DNA from: Zerene cesonia
Lineage: Eukaryota; Arthropoda; Insecta; Lepidoptera; Pieridae
DNA length: 64,000 nucleotides
Reading direction: 5' to 3'
Assembly: GCF_012273895.1 (NCBI RefSeq)
Contig: NC_052122.1
Location: 7,440,001-7,504,000, forward strand
The notes under the pieces are model-generated. The model did no database searches. It saw nothing but the letters and a program-made list of their open reading frames with translations, and was not told the DNA's origin. Each line of letters opens with the position of its first letter. Within the stretch, counting starts at the first letter, position 1. Made by a program: the position numbers and the translations under genes. Of this stretch, positions 39,945 through 50,803 are shown piece by piece.

Positions 39945-40090
39945 AATACACTAGCGGTTCGTCCCGGCTTCGATAAAAGGGTTATCAATAGTGAAAGATT
40001 TTTTTACTATTAAAAGTAGTTCCTGAGATTAGCGCATTCAACCAAACAAGCTAAATCGACAGCTTAATAATATTAGTATACATTACATTC
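39945..40090 (+). repeat. Interspersed repeat with CCCGGCTTCG head, copy 1
   Basis: The head GTTCGTCCCGGCTTCG is followed by ATAGTGAAAGATTTTT, CCTGAGATTAGC and the tail AATAATATTAGTATA. This arrangement recurs, diverged, at 41343 and 42100. An old non-autonomous element of unknown class. Confidence 0.55.
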
Positions 40091-40604
40091 TATATACTTT
40101 TTGTTCGCCATAGTCTGTCATATAAGCAATGTATCAATCAATCTGTTAGGTCTGCACATATTTTATTTTACAACGGCGGGAGAACATTGCAATGGCCGTA
40201 AAAGATTTTCAGATGCATGGTTTTCATCCGAGTCGAGAAGGATAGCAACAACTGAGGCCGTGTGTCTCGTTCTGTCTTGACGTTGGCCCTTAATATGCAG
40301 ATTTTTTTTGGTTTAAGAGGCAATTTACATAGTGATGTAAGACATAGTGTTTTGGCAAAATAAAGATGTTGTTTTATTATTTATTATCTTGCCAGCATAT
40401 AATAAAGAGTATATGCTACTACAAACTGTGGTGCCAAAAAAAAACAAAATATTTAGGTCTGATATAATTCATTTGAAATATTGTACTTTATTATATATAT
40501 TTTTTTAATTTTGAAAGCATAAAATATTACCACAGCTATCTTTTACATTTTCATGAAAAATAACGAAATATAAATCAACTGGCCATTTCTTTTTTATGTT
40601 TCTT

Positions 40605-40700
40605 ACCTCAGATCTTAGGTCTGGGTGAATCGATTTTGATGGTTCTTCTTTTATATTAAGGCTGGTGTCTTCTGTGTGGTCTCATTTAGATTTGACTATT
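40605..40700 (+). repeat. Interspersed repeat fragment (relative of 14079-14230)
   Basis: TTACCTCAGATCTTAGG, ATCGATTTTGATGGTTC and GCTGGTGTCTTCTGTGTGG appear in the same order as their counterparts near 14100. The fragment is decayed. Confidence 0.45.
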
Positions 40701-41135
40701 GGAAGGCGGTTTACTTTATTGTTAAAAATAATTGTACTGAGTAAAGATGTAGTTCTATAAATTTTCTTATCGGTTTAGTAGTATCCGAATTAAATCGTAA
40801 CAAACAAACTAATAATGTTAACCTCTTGCAAGATAAAAACAAAACCTGCACAACCACTCATTTTGAACTCTATTTTTTACTCTTTTTTTACGTAAAGCGA
40901 TATACGATGACTAGACCAAGTACATTAACCACGTAACTCCACGTCATTCGAAACAGTTTATATTGCTTAAAAAAAACAATGATAAATACTGTATGTATAT
41001 TATAAGTGTATATTTGACTGGATACCAATTTATTAATGCTCATTTAAACTGCTTGTAACTTGAGAAAAAGTATTCTAATAATTTTTGTTACTAAAATAAT
41101 AATCATTTTGAACTAAATATTTTCTTACTGCAAAA

Positions 41136-41327
41136 TCCTACCAATATTATAAATGTGAAAGTTTGTAAGGATGTGTGAGTGTTTGTTGCGCAAAAACTAC
41201 TGAACCGATTGCAATGAAATTTGGTACGTAGATAGCTGGACAACTGGAATAACATATAAACAACTCTTTATATAGATATTCTTACGGGATACGGACTTAC
41301 GCGGGTGAAACCGCGGGGCGCAGCTAG
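41136..41327 (+). mobile_element. Helitron-like non-autonomous element, copy 1
   Basis: Begins TCCTACCAATATTATAAATG, ends CGGGGCGCAGCTAG, and sits exactly between A (41135) and T (41328). A 5' TC, a 3' CTRR and an AT target are the Helitron hallmarks. The interior contains ACTGAACCGATTGCAATG and TTTGGTACGTAGATAGCTGG, wording I associate with the abundant Lep1-type elements of Lepidoptera. 192 bp. No protein is encoded. Confidence 0.8.
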
Positions 41328-41342
41328 TAAGTAATACTTTAC

Positions 41343-41535
41343 TAGGCTAGCTGTTCGTCCCGGCTTTAAACCGTGGTACACATATAGCCTATGATACTTG
41401 GCGAACTTGCAGCTTTTAATGGTGAAACGATTTTAGAAATCGGTCCAGTGATTTTGTACGAAAACGTTACAAATACAAAAATACAATATTTCCTCTACAA
41501 TATTACTTTAGATATATAACACTCTACCTAGTTAC
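41343..41535 (+). repeat. Interspersed repeat with CCCGGCTT head, copy 2
   Basis: Begins TAGCTGTTCGTCCCGGCTTT and includes ACACATATAGCCTATGA, a GGTGAAACGATTTTAGAAAT stretch and TTACAAATAC. It follows the Helitron-like copy by about 15 bp. Diverged relative of 39945-40090. Confidence 0.55.
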
Positions 41536-42099
41536 ATGACGATAATAATACTTATAAAATAAATCGATTATATTTGACTATTAATTTCATTGTACACAAA
41601 TTATAAGATTAACATGTAAATCGTACAATTTAGGGCATTACCGCATAACGAAATACTTAATTAGACAATAGAAAGTTAATTAATATTCAACAATGTTTAG
41701 TAATTTCATTTATTTGTATCCAGGTTACAAAGTTAAATAATGGGTTTCAGATAAGTAAGATGATAAGGATGAAAAATGTAGCGTTACGTATTGTATTATT
41801 GGTAACCATAGATATATTGTGACGTACAGCATGGGAGGGGAGTACTATTGTGCCTATATTTGGGTTAATAAATGGTTTTTGGGAACAAAGAAACAATAAT
41901 CCGAAAGCAAAAAATGATCCCATTATTTTATTGATGACTCCAAACTCTTTTCTGCATTTCTTGTCAATATATAAAAATCAATTTAAATACGTTTCAAGAA
42001 TTTTTACACTTCGTAGAATATTTTTTTTATTAATTTTTACTTACGTTTGGAAAACATGTCACAGGTATACGGTTTCGTGAGTCTTTATAAAATTGTACC

Positions 42100-42240
42100 T
42101 GTACGCCCCGGCTTCGCTCGTGGTCAATATCACACATAATATCCAACGGTGAAAGAACCTTTGCAATTAGTCAAGAAGTTCCCGAGACTCTTCAACTTTA
42201 TTTTGTTAGTATAAATTATAGAATTATAGATAGATTATAA
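42100..42240 (+). repeat. Interspersed repeat with CCCGGCTTCG head, copy 3
   Basis: GTACGCCCCGGCTTCGCTCG is followed by CAACGGTGAAAGAACC, a CCCGAGACTCTTCAA stretch and TTTTGTTAGTATA. Third diverged member of the family at 39945 and 41343. Confidence 0.55.
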
Positions 42241-43354
42241 TAAGATTTGAAGCTAGTAAGGTATTTTATTTCAGCTATATAAATTTATTATTAAAACATG
42301 TGATACGACAATTTATCTTGGAAAATACATTATACCTCTTCTTTTTGTCAGTTAGTTAGTAGTATAAGTTAAACCACAGATAACATAATATTTTACGTTA
42401 AAATGTTCTATACTTAAATCTACACCTAGCGACCCGCTCTCGCTTCGCCGAGCGTTAAATGGGGAATCTACATCAACAAAAAAATACGTTTCTCTTTAAA
42501 ACTACTTGAAATTGCGAAAAGTGCAGAAAGCATATTTTCTTTGAACTTAGAAAGTATTTTAAAGTAAGATTGATCATCGGACAAAGACAAACATCCCTCA
42601 CTGTAAAAATTATATTTAAAATTCGTTCTTTTAGATAGAAATATGCTTACTATATGTTATGGTCATAGTGCAAGAAAAGATTGGGCTATCAATCAAAAAC
42701 GCATATTTGGGAACATGCAAATATTTATAAAATAATATAATCCTGTTATTTATTACTAGTCATATTCCAAATGGGATGGATGGTGGATATTCCAAAACAT
42801 TCACTGCGTCTGCACTAAAAAAACTTACATATAAAAATGTTTATTTCCATAGATAAGAATACCTTTCCAATATCAACCGACAAGGATATCATATAAAATG
42901 CTAATAAAATGTTAATATACCTATATGAATAGATACATTTGCTTTCGGCAATAGGGAGCTACATTTCATCTGGTTATACATTTTTGTATAAATAATTAAC
43001 ATTAAACATTGATCTAACATTAAAAACTACCAGATAAAATATATTTGTGTCAACTATTATAAGCGAACTTTTGTATAAAGACAATTGAATATATTGATAA
43101 TTTAAATACTACTTTAGAATATTAATTAATTAATATGTTCTGTAATCGCATTGCAACGATACGATAATTTTTTAAATATCTACATTGTAGGAAAATAGAA
43201 TTCGCATTAGCTGGTGCTTTGTTAATAAGCTACAAAGTTATAAATTACATAAAAATACTAACATGAAATTACATACATACAAAAATTCATTATACATACA
43301 GTATACCCAACTGTACACCTTCGACCTACGCCATATAATCCTATAATTAAATAA

Positions 43355-43360
43355 TTTATT
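43355..43360 (-). terminator. Possible polyadenylation signal for ABHD16A
   Basis: AATAAA on the minus strand about 200 nt past the ABHD16A stop codon. Confidence 0.4.
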
Positions 43361-43556
43361 AATCGTCATTCAAGACAAGCATTTAAAATTATATTATGAG
43401 AAGTTCATTTCACACAATTAGTTATTTCCGGTCACATTTCTGTCACACAACACTTCACTGCTTCCCATCAAAATAATTATTATTGTCTCTCTTCAACTTT
43501 CCGATATTGTAAAAGCTGACAGAAATACTGTGACTTCTAGAAATGTGAATTATGAG

Positions 43557-46500
43557 CTAGTTCTTTAAATGTATAGTTTTCATAATATCAGCGAACTGAG
43601 CTTCTGGGAGGGGAGCGCAATGTGTCGATTGGAAATCGCGCATATACTTGACAATCTGTAAATGAGGGTTGAACTGGGATTAAACATTAGAAAAACATAC
43701 TTCATATTACTGATAAATTACGTAGCTCTCTACAGATTTAAAAAGCGTTTAAGCAATTTTTAATGTATGCTATAAAAGATAGACAAAAATAAAAACATCC
43801 TTCAACATAAGCGTGGTTAGATTTATGGCGATGTAACTGTGCAAACGTTTTATTCAATTTACGGGTGCATGATGCATGTCACGACTGACAAATTATATTA
43901 AGTGATAAATCACTCTGCAGCGTCCAATAACAATGCAACCCATTACACAAATACTCTTTGATATATAGTGCATCTTATAAACCTCTGTCCTTAACTATTT
44001 TTAAGAGACTGACAAATCCTACTAATATTATAAATGCGAAAGTTTATAAGGATGTGTGTATGTTTGTTACTCTTTCACGCATAAACTACTGAACCGATTG
44101 CAATGAAATTTGGTACGTAGATAGCTGGACAACTGGATAACATATAGGCCACTTTTTATCTTTTAGATATTACTACGGCATACAGACTTACGCGGGTGAA
44201 ACCGCGGGGCGCAACTAGTCTTTTTATATTGTTTGTAAACATTGAAAGAATGACTTCGATTCCCGGAAGTGGCAAGAAAATTATCGAAAATCTTTAAATG
44301 CATTCTGCTTCTTTATAAAATTAAAGTATTTAAGCACAGCACATAAACAATTTCCACCTTGCATATATTGACAAAACTTACTGCTAATGTGTCATATTAT
44401 AAACGTACTAGCTGCACACCCCGGCTCCGCCCGGGCTGTCATTTATCGTAATTAAAATTATTTAAACTATCATATCTCTCAAGTTGGATCGAACTGCACA
44501 TGGTGTGTGAATTTTATTATAATCGGTTAAGTGGTTTAGGAGTCCATTGAGGACAAACATGGTGACACGAGATTTATATATATTAAGATTATCAATATTC
44601 AGTCTTTACGTACTATATTCAGATTTTCAATTCTAATTGAATTAAATACAACCTTTAATCGACTCATTACTACTGCTGAAGTGTTCCAATGTTTGCTTTT
44701 CACACATACTTCATATACAGAGTATATGAAATATGTTTGCAAGGCAACAAATCATCTAAAATGTATAACAAAAACTATAGTCATTACCAATTGGAGCGCA
44801 CGTCGATTGGTCTCTGATAATTCTTGTTGGTCAATAGTGGCCCGCTGCGCTTCTGTCATTACAACATATCGCTCCAAAGCCTCTCGCAAAGAGTTATCCT
44901 CACTGAACCACGGTGGATAACGAGATTGCAGCAGTTTCATTAGAAGATTGTTCCCACAGTTAGTGCCGAGCTGACCTTGCCTAAGTTAAACAATTATTTG
45001 TAGTAATTATGAAAATTAATGAATATAAATATTTTTTAAATTTACCTCAAGCATATGACTTCGTCTTCAGTTCGTCGAATAATTTGCACGGGCCCCTTGA
45101 ATTGAATCAAAAACTCCCCAACATTCAAGTCCACATACGACCGTACCACTTCTTTGACGAGCAAAGCCCAAGATTTCGGCATTTGATTTTGGGCAAGAGG
45201 TAGTAAATCGTCAAAAGTCGCATCCAGAACCTGAATGAATATTGTATGTTGCATTAAATGCACTTTGCACCTGACTATATGCGTATAATAAATAAAATGA
45301 TGATGATGCGCATAATATTTTAAATTAAAAAGTAATTTGATAGTAGGTAATATTGTTATTACCAATGAATTAATCTCTGGATAGTTAAGAGCTGCCCAAG
45401 AAGCAGAATATCCACCAATACTCCATCCATAGATAACAATATTCTCAATAGGAAACTTGAGTTCAGTAATCGCGTACTGGATGACGGCGTCAATCGAGTT
45501 CTGTTCCTGATTTGGAAACGGCATACCCTGTAAGATATTAATGGGTTAAAACTTAAGAACTAAGACAGTGCTCTTATATTGACTTAGAAAGTGCACTTAT
45601 ATTGTAAACATAGCATACAGTGCTCCCAGCAAATCCAGGATGATTCCAGCCCAAAGCGGAATAGCCCGCTTTAATTGGGGTCGTAATTATTCCAATCTCA
45701 TAGAATCCAGAGTTTCCTTCACAACATATAACCAGAATTTTTCCATTTGTATGCGCTCGATTTTCAACAAAGATTGTGTCAATACAATTAGCATCCGACG
45801 TTAAGATTTTCGCGCGTTTTCCATTATATGTTTCAACCAGTTGTGTCCGTCCTTCAATCAAAGGCATCCCTGACAAGTCAATAGAAGAATTAAATCCATT
45901 ATTCGAATGAGTTTTAATTAATATGAGGTGCATACTTACAAAGCAAATTTTGGATGAGGCCTAGAGTTCCAGGGTAAATCAGACGCAAGGCAAAAGTATG
46001 AACTGCTATAAATGCAATTACTTGCAATGGTATTCTTTGGTAAATTGGTAAATTTCTATTAGAGCACTTGTTGAAAGGAAAGTTTTCAAACCATGAGGAG
46101 CTGAAAATACAAGGTCAATAAATATTCATGTATTATATTGAATATAAAAAAAAAATTATATAAAATACCTTGATTTTGCTGGCATTGCAAATGAAACAGG
46201 CCAAGCAGAAAATTCAAAATCGTATTTGCGTATTGAGGTCATGTACGCTTTATGATTTGTCTTTGGGCTAGTGATGGCATTAAGAAAGTCTGTATATTGA
46301 GAATTAAATGCACGGCCAATTGCTCTCATAAAGAACGAAATTGCCATAAGACATCCAATTCCAGTAAAGAATTTACTTAAGAATACTGTTTCATCCCAAG
46401 AAAAGAAACCTCTTCTGTATATATATGTACACATAAACGGTGATGTGTAGCCAGCCACTGTGAATATGCTTTGGGCCTGTAAATTGTAAAGGTTATATAC

Positions 46501-48509
46501 ATCAAACAGTAAGAAACAATCACCAAAACATATGATAATACCTACTGTAGAAATTATTTTGTCCCCAAATTTTTCTAATTGTTTCGGCTTGTACAAATTC
46601 TGTAAATAAAATATTTTGATGTGAGGTGGTGATTTTTTTTTGTTTTCACTCTTATATGTTAGTTACATTATGAGGGAAATGAAATAAAATTTGGTATTAA
46701 AAGCTAAAAAAATTGCATTAATTAAAAGTATTCATTTGTATATTACAAAAATATAAAGGTGCAGTTTTTTTTTTTTTTTTTTCAATTATAGAAATGTTCA
46801 TATATGCATCCCTTTAACCACAAATTAGTATATTCCATAGGGCTTTACTATTTACTACAACAAGCTTTTTAAACTCAGTTTCATCTTAAAGTATGTAAAT
46901 GCAAGGTAGTTAGTTTTTCCCATTTATGGGAAAGTTCTTTCCTTTAAGAAGTTTGAACTTAATTAGGACTAAAAAAGATTTAAATATATCAATTTATTAT
47001 AATTATATCACATACAACTTTATTGCTTTTATATAATTGTTTAGTATATAGTAAGCAATAATTAATAAGTTATAAACTTATTAAGTACACTTTTTATTTT
47101 TTTTATTGTAATATACAAATTATTTGAAAAAAAAGTAAGAATCACTGCCGCCCAGTCTTTAAAATGAATAACCTGTGAAAGTCAAATATCAAACCGGGAG
47201 GGTAGGGAGGCACTAAACATTATGAGTTACGCAGTTTTCAACTTGTGTTGGGTTTACTTAGGCAGATTTTTATTTTGGATAAATAAGTAACTATTGATAT
47301 TGATAAATAGTACCAAAGGTGAAATATACAATTATGTTTAAGAAGAGAGATTACAATTGAGATATTTCGATAGAAATAGGAAACATATGTAAGGGATCAA
47401 AACGGACTCGGTATAAGTTTGACTGGACAAGTTATATTATGTTAAATGTAATGTTAACTCCAAATATTCCCATTATTCCCATATTGTCATATTATTGATA
47501 GTACCTGGATGACCTGATGATGGTATTTTTTTTTTTTTTGTTTTATTATAAATTGTGTTTTTTGGAAATTATATTTAAGTATGAGCAGTGATAGTTGTAT
47601 GAATTGTTTTGTAACTATATGTTTATTATTTAGTATTACAGGATCTTGTAGATCTCTGCTGTTTTACCCTCTTTTTTAATAAATAGGGTTACATCAGCTT
47701 TTTATATTCACCTATATTGGCATAAGCCAATGGTACATAAGTTGAACCTATTGATAACAATAGGTTCAACTTATGTACCATTGTCTTCATTTGTATCTGT
47801 GTGCCATTATGACAAAATGATATTACTTAAACAGAAATAAAATATCTCCAAAATTTCATGCTATTAACAAATGTAATAATAATATAAAAAGCCATATTCA
47901 TATCATATTTAACACCTTTTGTTGCTCATAAGCAATATAAGAATGTTTAAGTTGAGAAATATAAAACCCAAAATTAAAACTGGTTAAGACCAAGCAATAC
48001 ATATGATTTCTATTACATGAACAGAATCATATGAAAAAGGTCCAGCCACAAAACAATTCTCTCCGTTTAGGCTTAACAGGGTATTATAGTGTTTTATAGG
48101 ACTTCTAGGAATTTTTCGAAAATACCATTATTTATTGCACAAGCTTAATTTGTTACTCAATAAAAATTCAAATAGATTTATAACCTGTGATTTTTGTATA
48201 AAATTATATATATTATACCTTTTTTATTTGCATATGCATTCTCTTTGCGCAACGTTTATTAAAAAACATAGGTAAAAAACAGACGAAAAATCTTGAGAAT
48301 TGAGATAAATTATTTAAGTCCCCACGCCATAGTTAGCTCTGTTTCTAATACTCTGACCCAAGTATTATATATTATTAATTATTATTCTTTGGGTTTAACA
48401 TTACGATTAAATTTAAACATTAACTCACATCCTTTTCTCCATCTCCGTAAATTTTGTACAGCCGTGGCGAATACAAACACTGCCATATTAGTTTCAACAT
48501 TTTTGCCAT
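43557..48509 (-). CDS. ABHD16A: ABHD16A phosphatidylserine lipase
   Basis: A membrane alpha/beta-hydrolase; the mammalian enzyme cleaves phosphatidylserine to lysophosphatidylserine at the ER. Coding exons, 5' to 3': 48509-48429, 46599-46546, 46476-46169, 46100-45940, 45869-45619, 45527-45363, 45230-45046, 44980-44788, 43655-43557. They total 1497 nt, 498 residues. The start MAKMLKLIWQ...SPRLYKIY matches the vertebrate N-terminus. Hydrophobic segments precede the lipase fold. The nucleophile elbow is YGWSIGG (Ser321), the acid lies in RRTEDEVI (Asp396), and the His in STHCAPLP (His478) near the C-terminus, so the triad is complete. The first coding exon is separated from the rest by a 1.8 kb intron. 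The second intron is only 69 nt, in frame and without a stop. Divergent neighbour PPIL1 begins 1.6 kb away. Confidence 0.94.
44017..44218 (+). mobile_element. Helitron-like non-autonomous element, copy 2
   Basis: Begins TCCTACTAATATTATAAATG, ends GCGGGGCGCAACTAG, and lies between A (44016) and T (44219). It is very similar to the copy at 41136-41327 but 10 bp longer, including a CTCTTTCACGCA stretch missing there. It lies in an ABHD16A intron. Confidence 0.82.
44407..44590 (+). repeat. Interspersed repeat, copy 2
   Basis: CTAGCTGCACACCCCGGCTC starts it; TCATTTATCGTAATT, ATCGGTTAAGTGGTTTAGGA and a TTTATATATATTAA tail follow, in the same order as the copy at 33207-33385. Confidence 0.7.
46600..48428 (-). 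other. ABHD16A intron 1
   Basis: AT-rich intron between the 27-codon first exon and the second exon. It contains a perfect 25-bp hairpin at 47729-47782. Nothing else is recognised. Confidence 0.8.
47729..47782. repeat. Perfect 25-bp inverted repeat, 4-nt loop
   Basis: Left arm 47729-47753 and right arm 47758-47782 are exact reverse complements, separated by ATAA. The arms contain GGTACATAAGTTGAACC. It lies in the first intron of ABHD16A, far from the splice sites. Confidence 0.95.
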
Positions 48510-50124
48510 TAAAATTAAAAAAAATATAGGTTTTAAATTAATTACGCTAATTATATTTCTAACAAAGTTATGAAATGATATTAAAAGCAATATTCCGAAG
48601 AAACAATTAAATATGAAAATCAGTCGGAGTATATGGAATGTAAATCGTATGTCATTGATTTTACGTTGGACATTAATATTTATCGTGATATGAGATAATT
48701 AAGAAATTTTTAAAGCAACACGAAAAACAAGTTTTGCTGTTTTTATAATTCTCAATTAATTAATTTATCTGGACATTACTTCAGCACTTATATATAGCCA
48801 AGCAATCCCGATTTATTATACTACTCTTTGCAAGCAACTGTGATATAGATTACCACAGATTAGCGAATAATTATGAGCTGTCAATCCACAGAAACAGATT
48901 CATAAATATATACTACTGTCTATCAGTAAATAGATACATGTATTATCTATGCTTTTTTCCGTTGTGCCTTTATAAGCATATTTGTTGTAGATACTTACGT
49001 GTGGTAAAGAGCTTAACCCATTATTGATACGACAAATTTTTCAACAACCGCTTGAAGTAATCATTTGGTGTATTTAATACGTGCTGTGGTGTAAAAATAT
49101 TTAGACATCAAACTCAAATATTTATTAATATTGAATTAGACTTCTTAAAGTAGCATTTTTGAATTTTCACATATGTTTTTATAACACATTTTTTAACATT
49201 TACCACAGGTTTCTAGTTCACCAGTTTCTACAGAGAATATCCGGCCTGAAGAGCTCCTAAAAAACATAATGTATAAATTACAATATTATTTTCTACTAGC
49301 TGATGCAAACTACTTTGTTCGCATGAACGTGAACAAACTGGAGGCCTTCAAGAAAATTATGTTTATGGTATAAAGATTTAATATTAAATACATTTCAACA
49401 ACAAATGTTCCACATCTTGATTATTATAAATCATTAGAAAATTTCCATCAGACTGACATCTTTTGCTAAGTCATCGTTACTATTTATGTAATAGTATATC
49501 TGGGCTCTTGGAGTTCCATATCAGCAGAAAACGATCATAACAATTTTTGTCTTGATTTCTATATCTCGTATAGTTCAGATGGTCTGTAGTGTTGTTGTAA
49601 ATTTATTCGTGCTCTATTGCTATTTAAGCCCCTTTCGATTATTGTTTTTTTTACACCTTTTATAATATGTATATATTACGTTAAAAAATCTTTTTTGAAA
49701 TTATGTTACATATTTCTATAATTACATTACGCAGTTTAATACTGAGATTACTGAGAGACAGTTTACTGTATGAAGCTCTCTTTCAGTAATAAAATGCTAA
49801 TCTGTGGTTACTGTCACTCGACTGAGGACAATTGACAGTGCACTCAGCTCTGACTAGTGTAGAGCTCAATTAAATTGAGCTCAAGACACAAGTTGCCTTC
49901 TACATTTCATATAGCACTCATTTGCGCGGCTTGATAATATTATTAACTAACGCGAAGTTTTGCATAGCATACCTACAATATAATTAAAAATAGGGGACTC
50001 ATCTCTTTAATACAATATAAAAATTATTTGTACAAGTCTTTAAAAATTACTTAAAAACAAAACGTTCAGTACATAGCTTTATGGGAGAAAATATTTTTGT
50101 GAATAAGCTATCTCAGTAATAATC
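48510..50124. other. Divergent spacer between ABHD16A and PPIL1
   Basis: Should hold both promoters. AT-rich, no coding signal, no clear TATA or initiator can be singled out. A short palindrome (10-bp arms around one base) is at 49862-49882. Confidence 0.55.
49862..49882. repeat. 21-nt palindrome, GAGCTCAATT arms
   Basis: GAGCTCAATT, one A, then its exact reverse complement. It is 240 bp upstream of the PPIL1 start codon. It could be a dimer-type binding site or chance. Confidence 0.8.
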
Positions 50125-50779
50125 ATGCTAGGGTATACTAACGCAGGAATACCAGACAAATCTTGGCAACCTCCAGTCGCCATTTTAGAGACAACGTGAG
50201 TATTTATCAGTAAATCAATTTCATACATTAACATTCGTTCTAATAATTACTTTTAACACTATACGTAAAATTTACGACAAAACGACGTGAAGGTCTGAAT
50301 ATTTGTAAAGTAAACTTCATATTTTATATTTCAGAATGGGGACTATTATTTTAGAAATGTACTGGAAACACACACCATTGACTTGCAGAAATTTTATGGA
50401 ATTAGTAAGAAGAGGTTATTATAACAATACAAAATTTCATAGAATAATTAGAGATTTTATGATACAAGGAGGTGACCCGACAGGTACAGGAAAGGGTGGA
50501 CAATCAATTTACGGGCCCCAGTTTAATGATGAAATAACCCTTGATTTGAAGCACACAGGAGCTGGAATCTTGTCTATGGCCAATGCAGGACCCAATACAA
50601 ACGGATCTCAATTTTTTATTACCTTAGCCCCAACACAATGGCTGGATGGGAAACATACGATTTTTGGCCGAGTCCAAAGTGGTATGTCTGTTGTAAAGAG
50701 AATTGGACTAGTAGAATGTGATAAAAATGATTCACCAGTGGATGATGTTAAAATAGAAAAGGCATATATTCCAAAATAG
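50125..50779 (+). CDS. Ppil1: PPIL1 peptidyl-prolyl cis-trans isomerase-like 1 (spliceosomal cyclophilin)
   Basis: PPIL1 is a cyclophilin of the spliceosome that binds SKIP/SNW1. Exons 50125-50195 and 50335-50779 join (GT-AG, 139-nt intron) into 516 nt, 171 residues, close to the 166 of the human protein. An in-frame stop at 50104-50106 precedes ATG 50125. The N-terminus ...IPDKSWQPPVAILETT and the whole domain match PPIL1 rather than cyclophilin A. Catalytic-pocket residues are present: the FHRIIRDFMIQGGDPTGTG segment supplies the Arg, Phe and Gln, and QWLDGKHTIFGRV the Trp and His. An enzyme active in prolyl isomerisation is expected. Confidence 0.97.
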
Positions 50780-50797
50780 TTTTTGTACAACTTTGAA

Positions 50798-50803
50798 AAT
50801 AAA
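50798..50803 (+). terminator. AATAAA polyadenylation signal of PPIL1
   Basis: The canonical hexamer begins about 20 nt after the PPIL1 stop codon, implying a very short 3' UTR. Confidence 0.7.

Larger units (their letters stand above)
38917..43556. other. Spacer upstream of COQ8, dense in repeats
   Basis: The part near 38917-39400 should contain the COQ8 promoter and first non-coding exon. From about 39940 it is crowded with decayed short elements, listed separately. A 76-codon frame at 41850-42080 has no recognisable product. The ABHD16A 3' UTR occupies the right end. Confidence 0.6.
43656..44787 (-). other. ABHD16A last intron, holding mobile-element copies
   Basis: Separates the exon ending ...RRALQL from the final 99-nt exon. 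It contains a Helitron-like copy (44017-44218) and an interspersed repeat (44407-44590). No extra exon was found, and the flanking exons join in frame 0 to match the vertebrate protein directly. Confidence 0.8.

Noticed and set aside
41850..42080. 76-codon frame in the repeat-rich spacer
   Set aside because: AT-rich, hydrophobic, no family resemblance, adjacent to decayed mobile-element sequence; most likely chance.
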